From: JANWHQ01 sp963775275
GTDB lineage: Bacteria > Pseudomonadota > Alphaproteobacteria > Caulobacterales > Caulobacteraceae
Assembly (NCBI GenBank): GCA_963775275.1
Contig: CAVZII010000005.1
Location: 2,418,001-2,482,000 of the forward strand
Direction of reading: 5' to 3'
Length of the DNA stretch: 64,000 bases
The notes under the pieces were generated by a model. The model saw only the letters and a list, made by a program, of their open reading frames with translations. It was not told the DNA's origin and did not search any database. The translations under genes were made by a program, and so were the position numbers. This document shows positions 57,455 through 64,000 of this stretch, piece after piece. Each line of letters starts with the position of its first letter. Position 1 is the first letter of the stretch.

Positions 57455-58459
57455 GTGCGGCAGACAAGTGCGTTCTCGATCTTGTTGACATTCGCCATTC
57501 TCGTCGTCGGCGGAGCCATTGTCTATTTTTCACGCGATGATTTGGGCCTCATCTGGACGTCTATACTTGGAGCTGCAGTCTTCATTCTTGCGTTTGTCAC
57601 TGCATCATCTGTCAAAGTGGTCGATCAATGGCAAAAGATCGTGGTTCTACGCCTTGGTCGATTTCACGCCCTGAAGGGGCCGGGCCTGTGTTTGATCATC
57701 CCGGTGGTCGACACGATTCCCTACTGGATCGACCTGCGAGTCATCACCTCGTCGTTCAAGGCAGAAAAGACGCTCACAAAAGACACGGTGCCGGTGGATG
57801 TGGACGCCGTGCTCTTCTGGAAGGTGGTGAACCCCCAGAAGGCGGCGCTGGACGTCGCCGACTATCGATCCGCCATAGGGTGGGCCTCGCAAACCGCCCT
57901 GAGGGACGTCATCGGCAAGACGATGCTCTCGGACATGCTGGAAGGCCGGGACAAGATCAGTACTGAACTGCAGCGCATCATCGACGAACGCACCGAGCCC
58001 TGGGGCGTCAACGTCATCTCGGTGGAGGTGAAGGACGTTCTGATCCCCCCGTCGCTGGAGGACGCCATGTCCATGCAGGCGCAGGCGGAGCGGGAGCGCC
58101 AAGCCCGTGTGATCCTGGGCGACTCCGAGCGGCAGGTCGCCGAGAAGTTCGCAGAGGCGGCCAGGACCTACATCAACGATCCGGTCGCCTTGCACCTTCG
58201 GGCCATGAACATGCTCTATGAGGGCCTGAAGCAGAACGCGACGATCGTCATCGTGCCGAGCACCGCGATCGAGACCATGCAGCTCGGCGGCATGGCCGGA
58301 CTGACGGCGCTGACGATGGGATTGGGCGGGGGCCAGGCAGGCGCCGGAGCCGTCGCTTCGTCGCCCGCCCCATCGCCGGATCCGTCTCGTCCTCCGACGC
58401 CGTCTGCGGACATGATCGGGGATTTGACGCCGCCGGCCGCAGCCGGGCCGCCTCAGTAG
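57455..58459 (+). CDS. SPFH-domain protein (stomatin/prohibitin/slipin type)
   Basis: A 334-residue membrane protein. The N-terminus has two hydrophobic segments (AFSILLTFAILVVGGAIVYF, IWTSILGAAVFILAFVT). SVKVVDQWQKIVVLRLGRFH and GPGLCLIIPVVDTIPYWIDL open the SPFH domain. TKDTVPVDVDAVLFWKVVNP and WGVNVISVEVKDVLIPPSLE are its later strands. MSMQAQAERERQARVILGDS is the long coiled-coil helix, and the C-terminus is Pro/Ser-rich and disordered. GTG start 57455 with GGAG upstream. Slipins organise membrane microdomains. No NfeD partner is visible next to it. A stress-related role is suggested by neighbours. Confidence 0.88.
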   Translation: MRQTSAFSILLTFAILVVGGAIVYFSRDDLGLIWTSILGAAVFILAFVTASSVKVVDQWQKIVVLRLGRFHALKGPGLCLIIPVVDTIPYWIDLRVITSSFKAEKTLTKDTVPVDVDAVLFWKVVNPQKAALDVADYRSAIGWASQTALRDVIGKTMLSDMLEGRDKISTELQRIIDERTEPWGVNVISVEVKDVLIPPSLEDAMSMQAQAERERQARVILGDSERQVAEKFAEAARTYINDPVALHLRAMNMLYEGLKQNATIVIVPSTAIETMQLGGMAGLTALTMGLGGGQAGAGAVASSPAPSPDPSRPPTPSADMIGDLTPPAAAGPPQ

Positions 58460-58603
58460 CGTCTTGGTCTGCTGCTCACCCGACCCGGATGCTCTCCGTT
58501 TCGCACTGAATTTGATCATGAGCCCCTGCCGCCGAAATGCCGAACGCACCTCCACTTCGCTGATCTGACGACGCCTTCGCACGTCACGCCGCCGGGGGGC
58601 GCA

Positions 58604-61132
58604 ATGGCAGAAGGAATAGCCCGTATGGCGCGCCATGCCGCTCGACCGAAGGCTTCTGGAGTCAAGCCTGCGTCGAAGCCCGATGCGAGGGACGACTTGA
58701 AGTCCCTGCCGCTGTCGGAAGTGGAGAAGAAATTGGGGTCGTCGCCGGACGGCCTCACCCAGGCCGAGGCGAAGAAGCGGCTGACCCAGTACGGGCCTAA
58801 CGAGATTGCGGAAAAGGAGACCAATCCGCTTCTCAAGTTCCTCACCTATTTCTGGGGCCCCATCCCGTGGATGATCGAGGCGGCCGTCATCCTATCGGCG
58901 GTCGCCCGGCATTGGCCGGACTTCGGCATCATCCTTGTGCTGCTATTGGCCAACGCCGTCGTCGGCTTCTGGGAGGAGCGTCAGGCCGGCAACGCCATCG
59001 CCGCCCTGAAGGCGACCCTGGCGATCAAGGCTCGGGTGAAGCGCGACGGCGAGTGGACCAATCCGGCGGCGCGCGAGCTGGTCCCGGGCGATGTCGTCCG
59101 CGTGCGTTTGGGCGACATCGTGCCGGCCGACGCGCGGTTGCTGGCCGGCGACCCGGTGGAGGTGGACCAGTCGGCGCTGACGGGAGAGTCGCTGCCCGCC
59201 TCCCGCAAGGCCGGCGAGGCGATCTTCTCCGGCTCGATCATCCGGCAGGGGGAAAGCGACGCGCTGGTCTATGCGACCGGCGCGAACACCTATTTCGGCA
59301 AGACCGCCGAGCTGGTGCAGGGCGCCAAGAGCATCAGCCATTTCCAGCGCGCGGTGCTGAAGATCGGCGACTATCTGATCGTGCTGGCGATCACCCTGGT
59401 GGCGGTGATCATCGCCGTCTCGATCTATCGGGGCGACCAGATCCTCACGACCCTGCAGTTCGCCCTGGTGCTGACAGTGGCCGCCATTCCCGTGGCGATG
59501 CCGACGGTGCTCTCGGTCACCATGGCGGTCGGCGCTCGCCTGCTCGCCAGGAAGAAGGCGATCGTCACCCGGCTGGTGGCGATCGAGGAGCTGGCCGGCG
59601 TCGACGTCCTGTGCGCCGACAAGACCGGCACCCTGACCCAGAACAAGCTGACCCTGGGCGATCCGTTCGCCATCGAGGGCGCGGCCGCCGAGCAGGTGAT
59701 CCTCGCCGCAGCGTTGGCCTCGCGCGCGGACAACAACGACACCATCGATCTCGCCGTCCTCGGCGGGGTGAAGGACGACAAGGCGCTGAAGACCTACAAG
59801 GTTGGGCATTTCCAGCCCTTCGACCCGGTGCACAAGCGCACCGAGGCCGCCGTCACCGGCCCTGACGGCAAGGCGTTCAAGGTCACCAAGGGCGCGCCTC
59901 AGGTGATCCAGGCGTTGTCGGCCAACGCCAAGGCCGTGAAGGCCGCCGTCGACAAGGCGGTCAACGAATTCGCCGCGCGCGGTTTCCGCTCGTTGGGCGT
60001 GGCCCGCGCCGAGGGCGATGGCGAATGGCGATTCATCGGCGTGTTGCCATTGTTCGACCCGCCACGGGAGGACGCCAAGGCGACCATCGCGACCGCGCAG
60101 CAGATGGGCGTGAAAGTGAAGATGGTGACCGGCGACGCGCTGGCCATCGCCCAGGAGACCGCCAAGACGCTCGGGATGGGCGCGCATATCCTCGACGCGA
60201 GCAGCCTTGGCGATGAGAAGAAGCAGGCGACCATGGCCGTGGCGAAAGCCATCGAGGAGGCGGACGGCTTCGCCCAGGTCTTCCCCGAGCACAAGTTCCA
60301 CATCGTCGACGACCTGCAGAAGCGCGGCCACATCGTCGGCATGACGGGCGACGGGGTGAATGACGCCCCCGCCCTCAAGAAGGCCGACTGCGGCATCGCC
60401 GTCTCGGGCGCGACCGACGCGGCGCGCGCGGCGGCGGCCATCGTGCTGATGACGCCGGGCCTGTCGGTGATCATCGACGCGATCAAGGAGAGCAGGCGCA
60501 TCTTCCAGCGGATGAACAGCTACGCGATCTATCGCATCGCCGAGACGATCCGCGTGCTGCTGTTCATGACCTTGGCGATCCTGGTCTTCAACTTCTTCCC
60601 GCTGACGGCGGTGATGATCGTCATGCTGGCGCTGCTCAACGACGGCGCCATCCTGTCGATCGCCTACGACAATGTTCACTACAAGGATCAGCCCGAGGCG
60701 TGGAACATGCGTCTGGTGCTGGGCGTCTCGACCGTCCTGGGGCTCTTCGGCGTCGCCGCCGCGTTCGGCCTGTTCTACCTGGCGGAACGCGTGTTCCACC
60801 TCGACCGCGCGCATATCCAGACGCTGATGTATCTGAAGCTGTCCGTGGCCGGACACCTGACGATCTTCCTGACGCGTACGCGGGGCCCGTTCTGGTCCAT
60901 CCGGCCAGCGCCGATCCTGCTGGCCGCGGTGTTCGGCACCCAGACGGTGGCGACGCTGATCGCGGTCTATGGGCTGTTCATGACGCCGCTGGGCTGGGGC
61001 TGGGCGGCTTTCGTCTGGGGCTATGCGCTGGCCTGGTTCCTGGTGAACGACCGCGTGAAGCTGCTCGCCTATTGGGTTCTGGATCGCGCCAAAGCCAAGA
61101 CGCCGGCCGTCTTGGCGCCGCAGACCGCATGA
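58604..61132 (+). CDS. Plasma-membrane-type proton-efflux P-type ATPase (P3A)
   Basis: An 842-residue pump. The N-terminal cation-ATPase domain (LSEVEKKLGSSPDGLTQAEA) precedes membrane helices. LTGESLPASRKAG is the actuator TGES, and VDVLCADKTGTLTQNKLTLG holds the phosphorylated Asp at about residue 340. MVTGDALAIAQETAKTLG and MTGDGVNDAPALKKADCGIA are the hinge motifs. The membrane part reads TLVAVIIAVSIYRGDQIL and VAAIPVAMPTVLSVTMAVGA, with the PxxxP signature of H+-ATPases. Length is right for family TIGR01647. It expels protons using ATP, helping pH and membrane potential. It is followed 66 bases later by PPK2. Confidence 0.92.
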   Translation: MAEGIARMARHAARPKASGVKPASKPDARDDLKSLPLSEVEKKLGSSPDGLTQAEAKKRLTQYGPNEIAEKETNPLLKFLTYFWGPIPWMIEAAVILSAVARHWPDFGIILVLLLANAVVGFWEERQAGNAIAALKATLAIKARVKRDGEWTNPAARELVPGDVVRVRLGDIVPADARLLAGDPVEVDQSALTGESLPASRKAGEAIFSGSIIRQGESDALVYATGANTYFGKTAELVQGAKSISHFQRAVLKIGDYLIVLAITLVAVIIAVSIYRGDQILTTLQFALVLTVAAIPVAMPTVLSVTMAVGARLLARKKAIVTRLVAIEELAGVDVLCADKTGTLTQNKLTLGDPFAIEGAAAEQVILAAALASRADNNDTIDLAVLGGVKDDKALKTYKVGHFQPFDPVHKRTEAAVTGPDGKAFKVTKGAPQVIQALSANAKAVKAAVDKAVNEFAARGFRSLGVARAEGDGEWRFIGVLPLFDPPREDAKATIATAQQMGVKVKMVTGDALAIAQETAKTLGMGAHILDASSLGDEKKQATMAVAKAIEEADGFAQVFPEHKFHIVDDLQKRGHIVGMTGDGVNDAPALKKADCGIAVSGATDAARAAAAIVLMTPGLSVIIDAIKESRRIFQRMNSYAIYRIAETIRVLLFMTLAILVFNFFPLTAVMIVMLALLNDGAILSIAYDNVHYKDQPEAWNMRLVLGVSTVLGLFGVAAAFGLFYLAERVFHLDRAHIQTLMYLKLSVAGHLTIFLTRTRGPFWSIRPAPILLAAVFGTQTVATLIAVYGLFMTPLGWGWAAFVWGYALAWFLVNDRVKLLAYWVLDRAKAKTPAVLAPQTA

Positions 61133-61198
61133 CGGAGCCGTCGACCCCATGGGGGCGGTACGGCCGCCGCGAGGGGCCGCATCACGGGAAGCAAGACG

Positions 61199-62068
61199 AT
61201 GAAGATCGACTCAAATGACTTTCGAGTGCGGGAAGCGGATCAGGTCGACCTCAGCAAATGGCCGACGAGCGTGAAGCCTGTCTACAAGTCGAAGAAGCAC
61301 TACAAGAATCTGCTGGAAGACCATGTCGAGCGACTGAGCGCGCTGCAGCAGCTTCACTACGCGTCCAACCGCCATGCCGTGCTGCTGATCTTCCAGGCGA
61401 TGGACGCGGCGGGAAAGGACGGGGCGATCAGGCACGTGATGTCCGGGGTCAATCCCCAGGGCTGCCAGGTCTTCAGCTTCAAGCATCCCAGCCCCGCCGA
61501 GCTGGAGCACGACTTCCTCTGGCGCACCACGCGCGATCTGCCGGAACGGGGCCGGATCGGCATCTTCAACCGCTCCTACTACGAGGAGGTGCTGATCGTC
61601 CGCGTCCATCCCGAGATTCTCAAGAGCGAGGGCCTTCCGGACGCCCTGCTCGACGAGAAACAGGTCTGGCGGGACCGGTATCGCTCGATCGTGGATCTGG
61701 AGAAGCACCTGCACGCCAACGGCACGCGCATCGTCAAGTTCTTCCTCCACCTCTCCAAGGACGAGCAGCGGAAGCGCTTTCTGGCGCGCATCGACGAGCC
61801 CGAGAAGAACTGGAAATTCAGCCTCGCGGACATCGAGGAGCGGAAGTACTGGCCGCAGTACATGAAGGCGTTCGAGGAGTGCCTCAGCGCCACGAGCACG
61901 AGCGAGACGCCCTGGTATGTCGTTCCAGCCGACGACAAGGAGAACGCCCGGCTGATCGTGTCCCAGATTGTCCTCGACATGTTCGAGGGGCTGAAGATGG
62001 CCTATCCCAAGACGACCGCTAAGCGCCGCAAGGAGTTGCTGGCGATTCGCGCGCGGCTGGCCGAGTGA
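61199..62068 (+). CDS. ppk2: Polyphosphate kinase 2 family protein
   Basis: A 289-residue PPK2. IFQAMDAAGKDGAIRHVMSG is the Walker-A-like loop (GxDAAGKxG type) and VNPQGCQVFSFKHPSPAELE and LWRTTRDLPERGRIGIFNRS follow it. YYEEVLIVRVHPEIL includes the Walker B-like strand with acidic residues. FFLHLSKDEQRKRFLARID is the lid region and WYVVPADDKENARLIVSQI the C-terminal helix. It phosphorylates nucleotides with polyphosphate or the reverse. The ATG follows GGGAAGCAAGAC. Similar to the TIGR03709 subgroup by memory. Confidence 0.9.
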   Translation: MKIDSNDFRVREADQVDLSKWPTSVKPVYKSKKHYKNLLEDHVERLSALQQLHYASNRHAVLLIFQAMDAAGKDGAIRHVMSGVNPQGCQVFSFKHPSPAELEHDFLWRTTRDLPERGRIGIFNRSYYEEVLIVRVHPEILKSEGLPDALLDEKQVWRDRYRSIVDLEKHLHANGTRIVKFFLHLSKDEQRKRFLARIDEPEKNWKFSLADIEERKYWPQYMKAFEECLSATSTSETPWYVVPADDKENARLIVSQIVLDMFEGLKMAYPKTTAKRRKELLAIRARLAE

Positions 62069-62172
62069 GCGCCCGGGCGAGCCAGCCGCCGGCCCATTCG
62101 CGGCGGCCTCCTCAGGATGGCCTTGTGGCCTTGACGACGCCATGGCGCGCTGGATTTCCGACGGGGGCTGAC

Positions 62173-63027
62173 ATGACATCGCATGGGGAGCCGCAGCGCG
62201 CGGTCCAGCAGCAGCAGCGCATGCTGCGCCAGCCGGCGGCGCCGAACTTCCTGGATTCCTCGATCGAATGGCGGCGGATATTTTCCGAGTTCTGGGGGAC
62301 GTTCCTGCTGGTGGTGGTGGCCGCCGGCGCCGACGTGGCCGCGGCCAGGAGCGGCGGGGCGGTCACCCTCGGCATGGCCGTCGCGGCGCCCGGCCTGATG
62401 GTCATGGCCATCATCTACTTCATGGGCACGGTCAGCGGGGCGCACCTCAACCCGGCCGTCACCCTGGCGTTCGCCGTTCGCGGCAACTTCCCCTGGTCGC
62501 GCGTGCCGGGCTACATCCTCGCCCAGGCCGCAGGCGGGATCGCGGCCGCGCTGTTCCTGCGCGCCATGTTCGGCGCGATCGGCGACCTCGGCGCCACCGT
62601 GCCCGGCGCGGGCGTGAGCGAGCTGAAGGCGCTGGTCATCGAGGCGCTGCTCACCGCGGGCCTCGTGAACACGGTCCTGGGCACGGCCTCGGGCGCGCGC
62701 AACATCGGCGCCAACGGCGCCATCGCCGTCGGAGGCTACATCGCGCTCGCGGGCCTTTGGGCCGCGCCCTTCAGCGGCGCCTCGATGAACCCGGTGCGCT
62801 CGCTGGCGCCCGATCTGGTCCGGGGAAATTTCGACGCCGCCTGGGTCTACCTCGTCGGACCGCTGGCCGGCGCCATGATCGCGGTGGGGTTCGAGTGGAT
62901 CCTGAGGGGCCCGCCGACGCCCACCGGAACGATCGCCGCGCAGGGCACGCTGGCGAGCCACGACGCCGCCCACCGATCAACCGGGCGGGAAGGACGTCCG
63001 CCGACGCAGACCGAGCAGGAAGGATAG
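62173..63027 (+). CDS. Aquaporin (MIP family)
   Basis: A 284-residue channel from the ATG at 62173. FSEFWGTFLLVVVAAGAD opens helix 1. SGAHLNPAVTLAFAVRG carries the first NPA box. The second box is SGASMNPVRSLAPDLV, an NPV variant of the second NPA, common in some bacterial MIPs. Six hydrophobic segments are visible. The C-terminal 40 residues are soluble and polar (STGREGRPPTQTEQEG). It would conduct water or small neutral solutes; the pore residues are not diagnostic for glycerol versus water. It is between PPK2 and the universal stress protein. Confidence 0.9.
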   Translation: MTSHGEPQRAVQQQQRMLRQPAAPNFLDSSIEWRRIFSEFWGTFLLVVVAAGADVAAARSGGAVTLGMAVAAPGLMVMAIIYFMGTVSGAHLNPAVTLAFAVRGNFPWSRVPGYILAQAAGGIAAALFLRAMFGAIGDLGATVPGAGVSELKALVIEALLTAGLVNTVLGTASGARNIGANGAIAVGGYIALAGLWAAPFSGASMNPVRSLAPDLVRGNFDAAWVYLVGPLAGAMIAVGFEWILRGPPTPTGTIAAQGTLASHDAAHRSTGREGRPPTQTEQEG

Positions 63028-63030
63028 ACG

Positions 63031-63468
63031 ATGAAGCGCATCTTGGTCGCCACAGACGGGTCGGAAGGCGCCGGTCGAGCGATCGACTTCGCCGCGGCCC
63101 TGGCGAAGGACGTGAAGGCCGATCTTCTGATCGCCAACGTCATCGGAGGCTATGGCCTGCCGGGCGAAGTCTTCAGGCGGTTCAGCCAGGCGCAAAGCGT
63201 CTGGCTGGAGGAATTGCTGACCGACCATTCGGCCGAGGTGCTGGCTGGGGCGAGGGCGCGTGCGCTCGGACTTGGCGCCGCGACCGTCGAGATCGAGTCT
63301 CGATCCGGAGATGTGGCGCGAACGCTCGCGGACATCGCCAAGGAAAAGGGCGCGGACGTGATCGTGGTCGGCAAACGCGGCGCCGGCGGCGTCGAGGCGC
63401 TTCTGCTCGGGAGCGCGGCGCATAAGCTCGTCAGTCTGGCGCCCTGCCCGGTCATCGTCGTGCCATGA
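63031..63468 (+). CDS. Universal stress protein (UspA family)
   Basis: A 145-residue protein with the typical start ILVATDGSEGAGRAIDFAAA, in which DGS contacts ATP. The C-terminus VIVVGKRGAGGVEALLLGSA, then AHKLVSLAPCPVIVVP, has the ATP-binding G-x2-G-x9-G-S pattern. The ATG follows AGGAAGGA and the gene is 3 nt after the aquaporin stop, so it is co-transcribed. A stress-responsive adenine-nucleotide-binding protein. Confidence 0.92.
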   Translation: MKRILVATDGSEGAGRAIDFAAALAKDVKADLLIANVIGGYGLPGEVFRRFSQAQSVWLEELLTDHSAEVLAGARARALGLGAATVEIESRSGDVARTLADIAKEKGADVIVVGKRGAGGVEALLLGSAAHKLVSLAPCPVIVVP

Positions 63469-63493
63469 CGTCGAAAGGGCCTCGCGGCGCCCT

Positions 63494-64000
63494 TCAGGTG
63501 ATGACGGATGGACGCGCCCGGCCGGTTCGGCCCTCCACTTCGGCGATCTTGACGGCCAAGGCAGCCAGATCCGCGAGGGCGTCCTTCGCCGCGAGAGCAT
63601 GGCGCGCCGGATCGGGCTCGAAACGCTCCAGATAGAGCCGCAAGGTAGCGCCGTCCGTTCCAGTCCCGGACAAGCGGTAGACGATCCGCGCATCCTGCGA
63701 GAACACGATCCTTATGCCCTGGTCCTCGGCCGTGGTGTGATCCACCGGATCGGTGTAGGCGAAGTCGTCGCACTGACTGACCCGCAACGCCCCAAGGGTG
63801 GTCTCTTTGAGCCGCGGAAGACGCAGCCTCAGCGAGGCCATGAGATCCTTGGCCGCGGCGACGTCGAGTCCCTCGTAGTCGTGACGCGCATAGTAGTGGC
63901 GGCCGAACCTGCGCCAATGCGCCGTGACCAGCTGTTGAACATCCTGGCCGCGGACAGCCAGGATATTCAGCCAGAACAGCACCACCCAGAGCCCGTCCTT
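63494..64000 (-). CDS. pgm: Phosphoglucomutase, C-terminal fragment cut by window edge
   Basis: The frame runs past 64000; the first visible residues are KDGLWVVLFWLNILAVRG, a phosphoglucomutase motif (KDGLWAVL). HWRRFGRHYYARHDYEGLD and VFSQDARIVYRLSGTGTDGA, containing the RLSGT phosphate-binding loop, are characteristic of the alpha-phosphoglucomutase branch. It interconverts glucose-1-phosphate and glucose-6-phosphate, feeding both nucleotide-sugar and inositol syntheses seen in this window. It is convergent with the universal stress gene. Confidence 0.9.
   Translation of the reverse strand, partial: KDGLWVVLFWLNILAVRGQDVQQLVTAHWRRFGRHYYARHDYEGLDVAAAKDLMASLRLRLPRLKETTLGALRVSQCDDFAYTDPVDHTTAEDQGIRIVFSQDARIVYRLSGTGTDGATLRLYLERFEPDPARHALAAKDALADLAALAVKIAEVEGRTGRARPSVIT

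Overview
This window is GC-rich, densely coded DNA from an alphaproteobacterium, most likely Caulobacterales (Caulobacter or Phenylobacterium type). The reasons are the pseB/pseC (flmA/flmB-type) pair, palindromic repeats of a kind common in alphaproteobacteria, and a set of probable one-base assembly insertions that sit inside GANTC, the CcrM methylation motif. The genus is inference.

Region 1 (1-16.6 kb) is a glycan and surface-polysaccharide locus. A minus-strand run (1-8.1 kb) encodes a TPR protein (cut by the window edge), a GT2 glycosyltransferase, several methyltransferases, a probable TIGR04372-type glycosyltransferase, a sulfotransferase and an NDP-sugar epimerase. A GT61 glycosyltransferase lies on the plus strand. 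A second minus-strand run, pseC-gmhB-rfbF-SDR-rfbG-rfbC, makes CDP-activated deoxysugars plus one pseudaminic-acid step. pseB and a Pse-associated methylase are divergent from it.

Region 2 (16.6-25.5 kb) holds a GH15 and a GH13 glucosidase, an MsbA-like ABC exporter, and three inositol genes: inositol-phosphate synthase, an inositol-phosphate cytidylyltransferase-like enzyme and a CDP-alcohol phosphatidyltransferase. Together they suggest CDP-inositol chemistry.

Region 3 (25.5-34.6 kb) is catabolic and redox: an LLM flavin monooxygenase with an alpha/beta hydrolase, an acyl-CoA-dehydrogenase-fold flavoprotein, a MetE-like protein, a second sulfotransferase, and an IorA/IorB molybdenum hydroxylase followed by an exported NTF2-like protein.

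Region 4 (34.6-55.8 kb) is the highlight. A single 15.1-kb gene encodes a protein of about 5,030 residues built almost entirely of 8-residue repeats. These are organised into super-units of exactly 31 octads (744 bp) or 24 octads (576 bp). It is followed by a tight three-gene operon: a TPR + GT41 (O-GlcNAc-transferase-like) enzyme, a TPR + DxD glycosyltransferase, and a two-domain FkbM methyltransferase. I propose a giant Ser/Thr-rich surface protein with its own dedicated glycosylation and methylation enzymes. The locus is bracketed by sets of CTAG-ended long palindromes. A 166-bp palindrome pair recurs perfectly, in inverted orientation, 26.5 kb away.

Region 5 (56-64 kb) looks like a stress module: a PF10091-type glucoamylase-fold hydrolase, an SPFH protein, a plasma-membrane-type H+-ATPase, PPK2, an aquaporin, a universal stress protein and the end of phosphoglucomutase.

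The sequence itself carries at least nine single-base indels that break reading frames. Six are an extra base inside a GANTC motif and three are in C/G runs or at a C. I treat the affected genes as intact in the organism.
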